Assembly: GCF_036206005.1 (NCBI RefSeq)
Contig: NZ_CP108143.1
Coordinates: 558,001-622,000, forward strand
DNA from: Streptomyces sp. NBC_00178
Lineage (GTDB): Bacteria > Actinomycetota > Actinomycetes > Streptomycetales > Streptomycetaceae
Reading direction: 5' to 3'
Length of the DNA: 64,000 nt
Numbering within the stretch: position 1 is the stretch's first letter; every line of letters starts with the position of its first letter. The notes under the pieces were generated by a model. The model was not told where the DNA came from. It worked only from the letters and a program-made list of their open reading frames with translations, and ran no database searches. Both the position numbers and the translations under genes were made by a program. Below are positions 7,826-17,430 of the stretch, in pieces.

Positions 7826-8401
7826 ATGACGACCGTGGTGATCATTGTCGCCGTCGTCCTGGTGGCGGCGCTGGCCTTCTTCCTCGTCCGCGGCCGGCAG
7901 ACCGGCGGACGTGGTCTGCAGCGCCGGTTCGGGCCCGAGTACGAACGCACCGTGGCTCGTCACGAAGGCGACACCAAGGCCGCGGAGCACGAGCTCGCCG
8001 AGCGGGTGAAGCTGCACGGCTCACTGTCCGAGCAGCCCCTCGCACCCGGAGCGCGCGAGACGTACGTCCGCCGCTGGGCCGAGGTGCAGGAGAAGTTCAT
8101 CGACTCCCCCAGGGACGCGGTCGTCGAGGCCGACGCGCTGCTCGCGCAGCTGGCCCACGACCGGGGTTTCCCGGACGGCGGCAGCTTCGAGGAGCAGACG
8201 GCGGCCCTCTCGGTCCATCACGCCGAGCAGGTCGACGGCTACCGCAAGGTGCACACAGCAGTGCGCGGCCAGGGCGGTACGGAGGAGATGAGGCAGGCCC
8301 TGATCGAGTCCAGGGCGCTCTTCGACGTACTGCTCGCGGACGCGCCGGACGAGCCGGCCCGGACGGACCGGCACGAGACGAAAGGCAGTGCAACGGCATG
8401 A
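7826..8401 (+). CDS. Membrane-anchored hypothetical protein, paralogous to the next gene
   Basis: A 191-residue protein with an N-terminal membrane helix (TTVVIIVAVVLVAALAFFLV, residues 2-21), a basic linker and a helical charged domain. Its core 'WAEVQEKFIDSPRDAVVEAD' resembles 'VTDFVENPRRAVEEADSTF' in the next protein, so the pair share one domain: a W/F-x-x-x-F-x-(D/N)-PR-x-AV-x-EAD motif followed by a helix with an (I/L)-E-x-R-x-LF-type end. The ATG at 7826 has GGGAGCGG upstream. Its stop overlaps the next start by four bases. The function is not known; the anchored/soluble pairing suggests partners. Confidence 0.75.
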   Translation: MTTVVIIVAVVLVAALAFFLVRGRQTGGRGLQRRFGPEYERTVARHEGDTKAAEHELAERVKLHGSLSEQPLAPGARETYVRRWAEVQEKFIDSPRDAVVEADALLAQLAHDRGFPDGGSFEEQTAALSVHHAEQVDGYRKVHTAVRGQGGTEEMRQALIESRALFDVLLADAPDEPARTDRHETKGSATA

Positions 8402-9033
8402 CCGACCACAGCGACCCCAGGACAGAGCCCGTCTCCCCCACGGAGCCGCGACGCACGACGGCACCCGGCGTCACGCGTGAGTCCGCGAACGGAGCCGGCG
8501 CCACGCGCGAACCCGCGGCCTCCCGCGAAACCGCGACCGGGACGGATCTCACGCCCGGAGTCACGCGTGAATCCGCGGCCGACAAGCGGCACGCGCCGGA
8601 AACCGCACCGGACACCGCGGCCGGGACCGCCAGGGGCGACGGCAGAGACGGGCCGCTGAAGGACGCGGCCCGCGCCCGTCTCGATGCTCCGGCCGCCCCC
8701 GGGAAGGCCCCCGGCAAGCCGTCGGGCGCACGGACCACCCACCGCGAGGAGCACGACACCGACCGGCCGCTGGTGTCGCGGGATGACCAGGACAAGCTGT
8801 CCCAGCGCATGCAGCAGGCGGTCACCGACTTCGTGGAGAACCCCCGCCGCGCGGTCGAGGAGGCGGACAGCACGTTCGACTCGATCGTCTCCGGCCTGAC
8901 CGAGGCCCTCACGGAGCGCAGGCGGGTCCTGCGGGCCGGCTGGCAGGAGCAGGACACCGAGGCGCAGACGGAGGAGCTGCGGATAGCCCTCCAGCGCTAC
9001 CGCGATCTCAGCGAGCAGCTGCTGAGGATCTGA
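8398..9033 (+). CDS. Hypothetical protein with repetitive N-terminus and shared PRxAVxEAD domain
   Basis: A 211-residue protein in two parts. Residues 1-115 are disordered and repetitive, with several 'TRES/TREP' units (GVTRESANG, GATREPAAS, GVTRESAAD). The C-terminal ~90 residues are helical and homologous to the domain of the preceding protein ('DFVENPRRAVEEAD'), ending 'LRIALQRYRDLSEQLLRI'. There is no membrane segment. The ATGA overlap shows translational coupling to its membrane-anchored paralogue. I do not recognise a described function. Confidence 0.72.
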   Translation: MTDHSDPRTEPVSPTEPRRTTAPGVTRESANGAGATREPAASRETATGTDLTPGVTRESAADKRHAPETAPDTAAGTARGDGRDGPLKDAARARLDAPAAPGKAPGKPSGARTTHREEHDTDRPLVSRDDQDKLSQRMQQAVTDFVENPRRAVEEADSTFDSIVSGLTEALTERRRVLRAGWQEQDTEAQTEELRIALQRYRDLSEQLLRI

Positions 9034-9050
9034 GCGGTGCGACCCCGGGC

Positions 9051-9096
9051 GAACCGGCCCGGTGCGCGTCCCACGGACGCCGCACCGGGCCGGTTC
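9051..9096. terminator. Strong bidirectional hairpin terminator
   Basis: GAACCGGCCCGGTGCG (9051-9066) and its perfect 16-base complement (9081-9096) with a 14-base loop lie between the convergent genes ending at 9033 and 9115. Confidence 0.85.
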
Positions 9097-9114
9097 GCGT
9101 GCGCGGGAGTGCCG

Positions 9115-9912
9115 TCAGGCCGGTACGGCGAGGTCGGCTCGAAGCCGGTCGGCGACCGCCCGGGGCAGGCGCAGGGCCTTGTCCAGATAGCCGTCGAATC
9201 CGCCCCACCGCTCGTCCATGGCGTCCAGGGCCGCCTCCAGGTAGCGAGGCCGCGCCTCGACGACCGCGGAGGCGATGTCGGGGTCACCGCCGGCGTCGAG
9301 GAAGCTGCGCACGGCGGGGCCGAACGCGGCCCTGACGGCGCGGTTCACCGCGAGGAACTCCGCGCGTACGACCTCCCGTGAGGCGCCCGCCATCATCAGC
9401 AGCAGTGCGGTGGCCCAGCCCGTGCGGTCCTTGCCGGTCGCGCAGTGGAAGAGGAGCGGGCGCGCCCGGGGGTCCGCGGCGGTGTCCAGGAAGGCGCGGT
9501 AGGCGGCCGCCGCCCCCGGGGAGAGGACCATCTTGCGGTAGGTCTGCGCGAACAGTTCCTCCGCCCTGCCCCCACCGAGCAGCGCCGTTGCTCCGTCCGG
9601 GTCGGCCAGCAGCGCCCTGAGCCGCGCCGGTGCCACGCCGGGGTTGTCGCCGAGGACGTCGGCGACGAACAGCCTCGCGCCCGGGGGCAGCCGGTCCGGA
9701 GCCCACTGACGCTCGTCCGCCGTGCGCAGATCGACGACCGTACGGATGCCGAGCGCGGCCACGGCCATGTCGTGCTCCGCGTCGAAGTCGCTCAGCTGAC
9801 CGGAGCGCAGCAGGATCCCCTGGCGCAGGCGGTGGTCGCGGCCCAGGGCGATGCCGCCCAGATCGCGCAGGTTGACGACGGTGGCTGCGGGGACGGCCCG
9901 GGCGGTCTGCAC
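9115..9912 (-). CDS. Tyrosine-protein phosphatase (Y_phosphatase3 type)
   Basis: A 265-residue protein phosphatase of the Siw14/MptpB-like group. The signature P-loop HCATGKDRTG is at residues 156-165, with nucleophile C157 and R163. It is preceded by the family's opening 'NLRDLGG' (14-20), 'LLRSGQLS' and 'TVVDLRTADE' (59-67). The HCxxGKDRTG loop also occurs in enzymes that act on phosphoinositides. The GTG at 9912 is chosen because AGAGGC lies eight bases upstream and the family begins just before NLRDLGG. It is monocistronic between a strong terminator and the DUF6325 gene. Confidence 0.9.
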   Translation of the reverse strand: MQTARAVPAATVVNLRDLGGIALGRDHRLRQGILLRSGQLSDFDAEHDMAVAALGIRTVVDLRTADERQWAPDRLPPGARLFVADVLGDNPGVAPARLRALLADPDGATALLGGGRAEELFAQTYRKMVLSPGAAAAYRAFLDTAADPRARPLLFHCATGKDRTGWATALLLMMAGASREVVRAEFLAVNRAVRAAFGPAVRSFLDAGGDPDIASAVVEARPRYLEAALDAMDERWGGFDGYLDKALRLPRAVADRLRADLAVPA

Positions 9913-10018
9913 GATGAACTGCCTCTTTCCCGACAGACTGCAGGTCGGAATCAACGTCGCACGGCGTGCGCGTATCGACAAAGGGAACGCGGGTCGCGGG
10001 CTGTCGGCCGACCGGGTG

Positions 10019-10513
10019 TCAGTCGGCGAGGATCCTCGTCTTCTGCGCCGCGAACTCGGCGTCGGTGAGAACGCCCTGCTTCCTGAGCTCGGCGAGCCTT
10101 TCGAGCAGGGTGATGACGTCGTCCCCGCCGTCGGCGGGGACACGCTCGTGCGCCACGAGGTGGCCTCCGGCGGCCTGGACCGCTCGCGTGAGGGGAACGG
10201 ACCAGAGGTCCTCCCAGACGATCAGCGCGACGAAGCCGCCGTCGGGCAGGCCTTCGGCCACGCCGAGGTCCGTGAGGCGCGGCAGGCCGGACGGCCCGTC
10301 ACCCGGCGGCGCGAACGACACCAGCCCCTGGGGGTCCATCTCCCGCAGCTCCACGAGCTGGAGCGTGCCGCCCTCACCCTTGCGGGCGAATGCCAGATCG
10401 AGGATACGTACCGCGTCCGACGCGACGGCGTCGGCGAGTACGGGCGCGATCGCCTCGGCGAATCGGGCGCCGGGAAACGTGACGACGAGGTACTCCACGG
10501 GTCCCACGTCCAC
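10019..10513 (-). CDS. DUF6325 family protein with C-terminal SHOCT domain
   Basis: A 164-residue protein. The N-terminal part ('GPVEYLVVTFPGARF ... VRILDLAF') is the DUF6325 domain typical of actinobacterial general-stress proteins. The last 30 residues ('LLERLAELRKQGVLTDAEF') are a SHOCT motif, a short C-terminal oligomerisation module. The middle contains 'GLPDGGFVALIVWEDLW'. No catalytic residues are evident. The GTG at 10513 has GGAAGGAC upstream. The AT-rich 190 bases before it also serve the divergent mutA. Confidence 0.85.
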   Translation of the reverse strand: MDVGPVEYLVVTFPGARFAEAIAPVLADAVASDAVRILDLAFARKGEGGTLQLVELREMDPQGLVSFAPPGDGPSGLPRLTDLGVAEGLPDGGFVALIVWEDLWSVPLTRAVQAAGGHLVAHERVPADGGDDVITLLERLAELRKQGVLTDAEFAAQKTRILAD

Positions 10514-10691
10514 GATGCGTCCTTCCCCTGCGGTGCTGGGTCGCCAAAAGCATAACTTCGGGCATTAAGTGACGCACTGTGAAACTTCTGGAGCAACAGA
10601 ACTAATTCACGTCTCAACCGAAAGAATTGCGCACATTCCGGAGAGTGCAAGGTCACAGCCTGTGGCCCTGCTGCCCGTCAGGGTGCTGACC

Positions 10692-10697
10692 TAGCAT
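10692..10697 (+). promoter_or_regulatory. -10 element TAGCAT for a leaderless mutA transcript
   Basis: TAGCAT fits the TANNNT -10 consensus and ends six bases before the mutA ATG at 10704, so transcription would start at or next to the A of the ATG. There is no purine-rich ribosome-binding site before mutA. No convincing -35 is seen. Confidence 0.5.
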
Positions 10698-10703
10698 CTG
10701 ACC

Positions 10704-12560
10704 ATGACGGTCCTGCCTGCTGACGGGCTCTCTCTGGCCGCCGAATTCCCCGAACCCTCCCACGACCAGTGGCAGAGCCTTGTCGAAGGCGTACTGCGCA
10801 GGTCCGGCAGGGAAGTCACGGGAACGGCCGCCGAGGAAGCGCTGTCCACCGCACTCGGGGACGGGCTCACGGCCCGCCCTCTGTACACCTCCGACGACAC
10901 GTCGGCCGACCCCGGTCTGCCCGGCTTCGCGCCCTTCACCCGGGGCAGCAGGGCCACGGGGAACACCACCGACGGCTGGGACGTGCGCCAGCACCACGCC
11001 CTCACCGACCCCGTACGCCTCAACGAGGCGGTGCTGGGCGACCTGGAGAACGGCGTCACCTCGCTCTGGCTGGCCGTGGGCGGCCCCGGCGGAGTGCCCG
11101 TCTCCGGCCTCGCCCGGGCGCTGGAGGGCGTCTATCTCGACCTGGCGCCGGTCGCACTCGACGCGGGCTCCGACGCCGGCGCCGCCGCGGCCGCGTTGCT
11201 CGCGCTCTACGAGGCCCGGGGCGTCGCAGGGGACGCGGCGCGCGGCAGCCTCGGGCTGGACCCGCTCGGACAGGCCGCTCGCACGGGCGCCGAGCCGGAC
11301 ACGGACGAGGCCGCGCACTGGGCGGGACTGTGCGGACGGCAGTACCCGGGTCTGCGGGCGATGGTCGTGGACGCGCTGCCCTACCACGAGGCGGGCGGCT
11401 CGGCAGCCGAGGAGCTGGGGCTCTCCCTCGCCACCGGCGTCGCGTATCTGAGGACGCTCACCGCGTCCGGTCTCACCGTCGAAGAGGCCTGCGCACAGCT
11501 GGAGTTCAGGTATGCGGCGACGGCCGACCAGTTCCTCACGATCGCGAAGCTCCGTGCCGCCCGGCGGCTGTGGTCGCGCGTGGCCGAGGTCTGCGGGGCA
11601 CCGGGCGCCGGGGCGCAGCGGCAGCACGCCGTGACCTCGTCGGTGATGATGACGCGCCGCGATCCCTGGGTGAACATGCTGCGGACGACGCTGGCCTGCC
11701 TGGGGGCGGGTGTGGGCGGGGCCGAGGCCGTCACCGTCCTGCCGTTCGATCACGCCCTGGGGCTGCCCGACGCGTTCGCCCGGCGGATCGCCCGTAACAC
11801 CTCCACCATCCTGATGGAGGAGTCGCACCTGGCCCGGGTGACGGACCCCGCGGGCGGCTCGTGGTACGTCGAGCGGCTGACGGACGAACTCGCCGCCGCG
11901 GCCTGGGCGTTCTTCCAGGAGGTCGAGCGTGCCGGCGGCCAGGCCGCCGCACTGCGCTCCGGCATGGTCGGCGAGCGGATCGCGGCCACCTGGGCCGCGC
12001 GGAGCAGTGACCTGGCGCGGCGCAAGGAGCCCGTGACCGGGGTCAGCGAGTTCCCGAACCTGGCGGAACGGCCGGTGGAGCGCGAGGCCGCGCCCGCCGC
12101 CCCCGCGTCAGGCGGACTGCCCCGGGTCCGGCGGGACGAGGCGTTCGAGGCGCTGCGCGCCCGGTCGGACCGGCATCTGGCCGCCACGGGAACCCGCCCG
12201 AAGGTGTTCATCGCCGCGCTCGGGCCCGCCGCCGTGCACACGGCGCGGGTGTCCTTCGCCGCAAACCTCTTCCTGTCGGGCGGCATCGAACCCGTCCACG
12301 ACCCCGTCCCGGTCGACGCCTCGACCGCCGCCGCGGCCTTCGCCGCGAGCGGGGCGACGGCCGCCTGCCTGTGTTCGACGGACGCCCTCTACGCCGAGCA
12401 GGCCGAAGGTGTCGCCGCGGCCCTCAGGGGGGCGGGCGCCGAGCAGATCTTCCTGGCCGGGCGCCCCGGGGAGTACACCGGCGCCGACGTCCACGTCTTC
12501 GCCGGCTGCGATGTCGTCGCCGTCCTCTCCTCCGAACTCGACCGCATGGGAGTGGCGTGA
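10704..12560 (+). CDS. mutA: Methylmalonyl-CoA mutase small (beta) subunit
   Basis: The 618-residue non-catalytic subunit of methylmalonyl-CoA mutase, which interconverts succinyl-CoA and (2R)-methylmalonyl-CoA and so feeds polyketide extender or propionate metabolism. It has the TIM-barrel mutase domain ('[22 protein letters not shown]' region near residue 53; '[22 protein letters not shown]' near 319). Its C-terminal flavodoxin-like domain (about 480-618) lacks the DxHxxG cobalamin motif, as expected for MutA. The stop overlaps the start of mutB (TGATG). The start has no ribosome-binding site and is probably leaderless. Confidence 0.95.
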   Translation: MTVLPADGLSLAAEFPEPSHDQWQSLVEGVLRRSGREVTGTAAEEALSTALGDGLTARPLYTSDDTSADPGLPGFAPFTRGSRATGNTTDGWDVRQHHALTDPVRLNEAVLGDLENGVTSLWLAVGGPGGVPVSGLARALEGVYLDLAPVALDAGSDAGAAAAALLALYEARGVAGDAARGSLGLDPLGQAARTGAEPDTDEAAHWAGLCGRQYPGLRAMVVDALPYHEAGGSAAEELGLSLATGVAYLRTLTASGLTVEEACAQLEFRYAATADQFLTIAKLRAARRLWSRVAEVCGAPGAGAQRQHAVTSSVMMTRRDPWVNMLRTTLACLGAGVGGAEAVTVLPFDHALGLPDAFARRIARNTSTILMEESHLARVTDPAGGSWYVERLTDELAAAAWAFFQEVERAGGQAAALRSGMVGERIAATWAARSSDLARRKEPVTGVSEFPNLAERPVEREAAPAAPASGGLPRVRRDEAFEALRARSDRHLAATGTRPKVFIAALGPAAVHTARVSFAANLFLSGGIEPVHDPVPVDASTAAAAFAASGATAACLCSTDALYAEQAEGVAAALRGAGAEQIFLAGRPGEYTGADVHVFAGCDVVAVLSSELDRMGVA

Positions 12561-14794
12561 TGCAGACCCCCGAGACCACCGGGCCCGGCGTGGCCCAGGT
12601 GCCGGACTTCTCCGACGTGGACCTGACCGGCGACGCACCGGCCGAGGTGTCCGAGGACCGCTGGCGCGCCGCGGTGAAGGAGTCGGCCGGCCGGTCCGAC
12701 GAGGAGCTCCGCTGGGAGACCCCGGAGGGCATCGAGGTCAAGCCGCTGTACACCGGACGGGACCTGGAGGGGCTCGACTTCCTCGGGACCTACCCGGGCA
12801 TCACGCCGTACCTGCGGGGCCCCTACCCGACGATGTACGTCAACCAGCCCTGGACGATCCGTCAGTACGCCGGGTTCTCCACCGCCGAGGAGTCCAACGC
12901 CTTCTACCGGCGCAACCTCGCCGCGGGCCAGAAGGGCCTGTCCATCGCGTTCGACCTGCCCACCCACCGCGGCTACGACAGCGACCACCCGCGGGTGACC
13001 GGTGACGTCGGCATGGCGGGCGTGGCGATCGACTCGGTCTACGACATGCGGCAGCTCTTCGACGGCATCCCGCTGGACCGGATGTCGGTGTCGATGACGA
13101 TGAACGGCGCGGTGCTTCCGGTCCTCGCGCTGTACATCGTGGCCGCCGAGGAACAGGGCGTGCCGCCCGAGAAGCTGGCCGGGACCATCCAGAACGACAT
13201 CCTCAAGGAGTTCATGGTCCGCAACACCTACATCTATCCGCCCGGTCCCTCGATGCGGATCATCTCCGACATCTTCGCGTTCACCTCGCAGAAGATGCCC
13301 CGGTACAACTCCATCTCGATCTCCGGCTACCACATCCAGGAGGCCGGGGCCACGGCCGACCTGGAGCTCGCCTACACCCTGGCCGACGGCGTGGAGTACC
13401 TGCGGGCGGGTCAGGCCGCCGGGCTGGACGTGGACGCCTTCGCCCCGCGGCTCTCGTTCTTCTGGGCGATCGGCATGAACTTCTTCATGGAGATCGCGAA
13501 GCTGCGGGCCGCCCGCCTGCTGTGGGCCAAGCTCGTCAAGGAGTTCGGCCCGAAGAGCGCCAAGTCCCTCTCGCTGCGCACCCATTCGCAGACCTCCGGC
13601 TGGTCGCTGACGGCGCAGGACGTCTTCAACAACGTGACGCGTACGTGTGTCGAGGCGATGGCCGCGACCCAGGGCCACACGCAGTCGCTGCACACGAACG
13701 CGCTGGACGAGGCGCTCGCCCTGCCCACGGACTTCTCCGCGCGCATCGCCCGCAACACCCAGCTGCTGCTGCAGCAGGAGTCCGGGACCTGCCGGGTCAT
13801 CGACCCGTGGGGCGGCAGCGCGTACGTCGAGAAGCTCACGCACGACCTCGCACGGCGGGCCTGGCAGCACATCGAGGAGGTCGAGGCGGCGGGCGGGATG
13901 GCGAAGGCCATCGACGCGGGCATCCCGAAGCTGAGGATCGAGGAGGCGGCGGCGCGTACACAGGCGCGGATCGACGCCGGCCGCCAGCCGGTCATCGGGG
14001 TGAACAAGTACCGGGTGGAGAGCGACGAGAAGATCGACGTGCGGTCGGTCGACAACTCCTCGGTGCGCGTGCAGCAGGTCGAGAAGCTGCGGCGGCTGCG
14101 CGAGGAACGGGACGAGGCCGCGTGCCAGGAAGCGCTCCGCGCCCTGTCCGAGGCGGCGGGCCGGGACCCCGGGCCGGGGCTCGAAGGCAACCTCCTGGCG
14201 CTGGCGGTCGACGCGGCCCGGGCGATGGCCACGGTCGGGGAGATCTCAGACGCCCTGGAGAAGGTGTACGGGAGGCACGCGGGCCAGATCCGTACGATCT
14301 CCGGGGTGTACCGCAAAGAGGCAGGAGAGTCCCCGTCCGTGGACCGCACCCGCACCCTCGTCGGAGAGTTCGAGGAGGCCGAGGGCCGGCGTCCGCGCAT
14401 CCTCGTCGCCAAGATGGGCCAGGACGGCCACGACCGCGGCCAGAAGGTGATCGCGACCGCCTTCGCCGACCTGGGCTTCGACGTCGACGTGGGCCCGCTG
14501 TTCCAGACGCCGGGCGAGGTCGCCCGGCAGGCCGTCGAGGCGGACGTGCACATCGTGGGCGTCTCGTCCCTGGCGGCCGGCCACCTCACCCTCGTGCCGG
14601 CGCTGCGTGAGGAGCTGGCGGCCGAGGGCCGGGAGGACATCATGATCGTGGTCGGCGGGGTGATCCCGCCCCAGGACATCGAGGCACTGCACGAGGCGGG
14701 CGCGGCCGCGGTGTTCCCGCCCGGCACGGTGATCCCGGACGCGGCGCACGACCTGGTCACGCGGCTGGCCGCCTCGCTCGGCCACGAGCTGTGA
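12560..14794 (+). CDS. mutB: Methylmalonyl-CoA mutase large (alpha) subunit
   Basis: The 744-residue catalytic subunit. The N-terminal mutase barrel contains the '[18 protein letters not shown]' entry loop, the substrate region '[19 protein letters not shown]' and '[15 protein letters not shown]'. The C-terminal cobalamin domain has [10 protein letters not shown] (618-627), in which H624 is the lower axial ligand of adenosylcobalamin. The ATG at 12560 shares its A with the mutA stop; an in-frame GTG one codon earlier is possible. It forms a heterodimer with MutA, and MeaB ten bases downstream protects it. The length is normal. Confidence 0.97.
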   Translation: MQTPETTGPGVAQVPDFSDVDLTGDAPAEVSEDRWRAAVKESAGRSDEELRWETPEGIEVKPLYTGRDLEGLDFLGTYPGITPYLRGPYPTMYVNQPWTIRQYAGFSTAEESNAFYRRNLAAGQKGLSIAFDLPTHRGYDSDHPRVTGDVGMAGVAIDSVYDMRQLFDGIPLDRMSVSMTMNGAVLPVLALYIVAAEEQGVPPEKLAGTIQNDILKEFMVRNTYIYPPGPSMRIISDIFAFTSQKMPRYNSISISGYHIQEAGATADLELAYTLADGVEYLRAGQAAGLDVDAFAPRLSFFWAIGMNFFMEIAKLRAARLLWAKLVKEFGPKSAKSLSLRTHSQTSGWSLTAQDVFNNVTRTCVEAMAATQGHTQSLHTNALDEALALPTDFSARIARNTQLLLQQESGTCRVIDPWGGSAYVEKLTHDLARRAWQHIEEVEAAGGMAKAIDAGIPKLRIEEAAARTQARIDAGRQPVIGVNKYRVESDEKIDVRSVDNSSVRVQQVEKLRRLREERDEAACQEALRALSEAAGRDPGPGLEGNLLALAVDAARAMATVGEISDALEKVYGRHAGQIRTISGVYRKEAGESPSVDRTRTLVGEFEEAEGRRPRILVAKMGQDGHDRGQKVIATAFADLGFDVDVGPLFQTPGEVARQAVEADVHIVGVSSLAAGHLTLVPALREELAAEGREDIMIVVGGVIPPQDIEALHEAGAAAVFPPGTVIPDAAHDLVTRLAASLGHEL

Positions 14795-14804
14795 GCCGCT
14801 GACC

Positions 14805-15824
14805 GTGGCCGCGAGGATCGACATCGACGCGTACGCCAAGGGTGTGCTCGACGGGAGACGCGCGTTCGTGGCCCGTGCGATCACCCTCGTGGAGTCGGCC
14901 CGCCCCGATCACCGGGTGCTGGCCCAGCGCCTGCTGAGCGACTTGCTGCCGCACGCGGGGCGAGCCCGGCGGATCGGGATCAGCGGGGTGCCGGGCGTCG
15001 GGAAGTCCACCTTCATCGATGCGCTCGGCACCCTGCTGACGGGCCTCGGACACCGGGTCGCGGTACTCGCCGTGGACCCCTCGTCCAGCCGTACGGGCGG
15101 TTCCATCCTGGGCGACAAGACCCGGATGGAGCGGCTGTCGGTGGACGCGCGGGCGTTCGTCCGCCCCTCCCCCACGGCGGGGACCCTGGGCGGTGTGGCC
15201 AAGGCGACGCGCGAGTCCATCGTGGTCATGGAGGCCGCAGGTTACGACGTCGTGCTGGTGGAGACGGTCGGGGTGGGGCAGTCGGAGACGGCGGTCGCCA
15301 ACATGGTCGACACCTTCCTCCTGCTCACCCTCGCTCGTACGGGGGACCAGTTGCAGGGCATCAAGAAGGGCGTGCTGGAGCTCGCCGACGCCATCGCCGT
15401 CAACAAGGCGGACGGCCCTCACGAGCGCGACGCCCGCTCCGCCGCGCGCGAACTGGCCGGGGCGCTGCGGTTGATGCATCCGGTGGACGCGGCCTGGACT
15501 CCCCCCGTGCTGACGTGCAGCGCCCGGGAGTCGACGGGGCTCGGCGAGCTGTGGGAACGGCTGGAGCAGCACCGCACGCTCCTGGAGTCCACGGGCCGCC
15601 TGACGGCCAAGCGCCGCGAGCAGCAGGTGGACTGGACCTGGACCATGGTCCGTGACGAGCTCCTGGACGCTCTGCGCGGCCACTCTGCGGTACGCGCCCT
15701 CACTCCGGAACTCGAACAACGGGTGAGGGCAGGCGAGTTGACGGCGACTCTGGCGTCCGAGCAGATCCTCCGGGCGTTCCGGGGCGAGGAGCGGGCGGAC
15801 GAGGGGCGGCCGGACACGGCCTGA
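14805..15824 (+). CDS. meaB: Methylmalonyl-CoA mutase-associated GTPase MeaB
   Basis: A 339-residue G3E-family G protein that gates loading of adenosylcobalamin onto the mutase and ejects inactivated cofactor. Walker A is GVPGVGKST (61-69), followed by the 'VLAVDPSSSRTGGSILGDK' switch segment, 'VETVGVGQSE' and the base-recognition NKAD ('AVNKADG'). The C-terminal dimerisation arm is present. The GTG start is ten bases after the mutB stop. Order and spacing make mutA-mutB-meaB one operon, closed by the hairpin at 15878-15914. Confidence 0.96.
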   Translation: MAARIDIDAYAKGVLDGRRAFVARAITLVESARPDHRVLAQRLLSDLLPHAGRARRIGISGVPGVGKSTFIDALGTLLTGLGHRVAVLAVDPSSSRTGGSILGDKTRMERLSVDARAFVRPSPTAGTLGGVAKATRESIVVMEAAGYDVVLVETVGVGQSETAVANMVDTFLLLTLARTGDQLQGIKKGVLELADAIAVNKADGPHERDARSAARELAGALRLMHPVDAAWTPPVLTCSARESTGLGELWERLEQHRTLLESTGRLTAKRREQQVDWTWTMVRDELLDALRGHSAVRALTPELEQRVRAGELTATLASEQILRAFRGEERADEGRPDTA

Positions 15825-16211
15825 GCCGGAGCCCCGGACGCGCTCCGCCGCCCCTCCGGCCCCCAGTGACTCCCGCACCCTCGGGCCCGCCCCTCGCGCG
15901 GGCGGGCCCGAGGGCACCGGCTGGACGAGGCCGGGGCACTCCGCAGTGCCCCTGAGGGCGGCCCCGCCCCGCCCGCACCCTTTCCCCCTCACCCCGATCG
16001 TGATATCTTCCGATCAGCACCCGTGTACGCCGGTATCCGGCGCCGGTGCCATTCCCCCGCTGTCGCGCCCGTCTCGTAGGACCCGCGATCCAGCTTCTCA
16101 GCACCACTTCACCTGTCCGGTCCGGGCGTCCTCGCCCGTCGTACGAGGCGTGATTCCTCCGCCCCGCCTTCGCCGGACCTCTCGTTCGCCATGTCCGCGA
16201 AAGGACCCACC
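15825..16211. other. Intergenic region between meaB and the rho paralogue
   Basis: A meaB terminator lies at 15878-15914. The following ~300 bases hold no ORF I trust. The AT-richer stretch 16000-16020 (CGTGATATCTTCCG) is the likely promoter zone of the rho paralogue, giving it a leader of up to about 190 bases that is C-rich and G-poor in places (16080-16190), a composition compatible with Rho-dependent autoregulation. Confidence 0.5.
15878..15914 (+). terminator. Hairpin terminator after meaB
   Basis: CCCTCGGGCCCGCCC (15878-15892) and its perfect 15-base complement (15900-15914) enclose a 7-base loop, 53 bases after the meaB stop. Confidence 0.8.
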
Positions 16212-17354
16212 ATGACCACCAGCACACTCGAACGCCCCGTCGCCCCGCCGCACCAGCCGGTCCGGACCTCCGGTGTCCTCGACACCGGGGACGGCGGACA
16301 CGGCGTGCTGCGTACCGACGGCGGCCACCCCTCACCCCACGACATCAAGGTGTCACCCGCCCTGATCCGGCGGTACGGCCTGCGCAGGGGCGACGTCGTC
16401 GAGGGGACCTGCGAGCGTCCCCGCGCGCTGTCCGCCATCGAAGCGGTGAACGGCCGCCCCGCGCACGAGTTGCGGGGCCGGCCGCATTTCCGTGACCTGA
16501 CACCGCTGCACCCGCGCGAGCGGCTGCGCCTCGAGACGCCGGACGGCGGCCCCGCCCCCCGGATCATCGATCTGGTCGCGCCCGTCGGCAAGGGCCAGCG
16601 CGGGCTCGTCGTCGCGCCTCCCAGGACCGGAAAGACGGTACTGCTCCAGCAGGTGGCCTCCGCCGTCGCCGCCAACCACCCCGAGTGCCACCTGATGGTG
16701 GTCCTGCTGGACGAACGGCCCGAGGAGGTCACGGACATGCGCCGTTCCGTGCGGGGCGAGGTGTACGCCTCCACCTTCGACCGGCCGGCCCGGGAACACA
16801 TCGCGCTGGCCGGTCTCGCCCTGGAACGCGCCAAGCGGCTCGTCGAGCAGGGCCGGGACGTCGTCGTCCTCCTCGACTCCCTCACCCGGCTGTGCCGTGC
16901 CCACAACACGAACGCGGGGGCCGGCGGCCGCACGCTGAGCGGCGGGGTGGACGCCGCCGCCCTCGTCGGCCCCAAGAAGCTCTTCGGCGCGGCCCGCCTC
17001 GCCGAGGAGGGCGGTTCGCTCACCATCCTGGCGACCGTGCTGGTGGACACCGGCTCGCGCGCCGACGACTACTTCTTCGAGGAGCTCAAGAGCACGGGCA
17101 ACATGGAGTTGCGTCTCGACCGTGCGCTGGCGGACAGGCGGGTCTTCCCCGCCGTCGACGTCACCCCGTCGGGGACCCGGCGGGAGGAACTGCTGCTGCC
17201 CCCGGCGGAACTGTCCGCCGTACGCGGGCTGAGGCGGGCCCTTCGGACGAGGGACCCGCACACCGCCTACGAAGCGCTCCTGGAGCGGATCAGGTCCACC
17301 CCGGGAAACGCGGCGCTGCTGCGGCAGTTGAAGGCCACCGTCCCGGGTGCGTGA
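16212..17354 (+). CDS. rho: Transcription termination factor Rho, short paralogue
   Basis: A 380-residue RecA-type hexameric RNA translocase. The cold-shock RNA-binding domain spans about 20-105 (IKVSPALIRRYGLRRGD; DLTPLHPRERLRLE). The motor has Walker A GLVVAPPRTGKT (131-142), Walker B VVVLLDSLTRL (217-227), the Q-loop region SGGVDAAALVGPKKLFGAAR and the conserved 'STGNMELRLDRALADRRVFP'. It lacks the N-terminal helical Rho_N domain and the long Arg/Asp-rich insertion of the main actinobacterial Rho. The P-loop reads PPRTGK where most Rho proteins have PPKAGK. The ATG has AAAGGA upstream. It is probably a second, specialised Rho. Confidence 0.93.
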   Translation: MTTSTLERPVAPPHQPVRTSGVLDTGDGGHGVLRTDGGHPSPHDIKVSPALIRRYGLRRGDVVEGTCERPRALSAIEAVNGRPAHELRGRPHFRDLTPLHPRERLRLETPDGGPAPRIIDLVAPVGKGQRGLVVAPPRTGKTVLLQQVASAVAANHPECHLMVVLLDERPEEVTDMRRSVRGEVYASTFDRPAREHIALAGLALERAKRLVEQGRDVVVLLDSLTRLCRAHNTNAGAGGRTLSGGVDAAALVGPKKLFGAARLAEEGGSLTILATVLVDTGSRADDYFFEELKSTGNMELRLDRALADRRVFPAVDVTPSGTRREELLLPPAELSAVRGLRRALRTRDPHTAYEALLERIRSTPGNAALLRQLKATVPGA

Positions 17355-17364
17355 CCGCGCGGCC

Positions 17365-17412
17365 GGCCGGCCGGAGGGCAGACCCGCCGTCCTGGTCCGC
17401 CCTCCGCCGGCC
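17365..17412. terminator. Bidirectional hairpin between rho paralogue and pgm
   Basis: GGCCGGCCGGAGGGC (17365-17379) pairs with GCCCTCCGCCGGCC (17399-17412) with one bulged base, between the convergent genes ending at 17354 and 17431. Confidence 0.65.
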
Positions 17413-17430
17413 CGGGCCCCGGCCGACGGA

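Noticed and set aside
10570..10703. Cobalamin riboswitch upstream of mutAB
   Set aside because: No B12-box-like sequence seen, the gap is too short for the aptamer plus expression platform, and the operon appears leaderless.
12389..13870. 493-codon minus-strand frame opposite mutB
   Set aside because: Antisense shadow; mutB has unbroken catalytic and cobalamin motifs.
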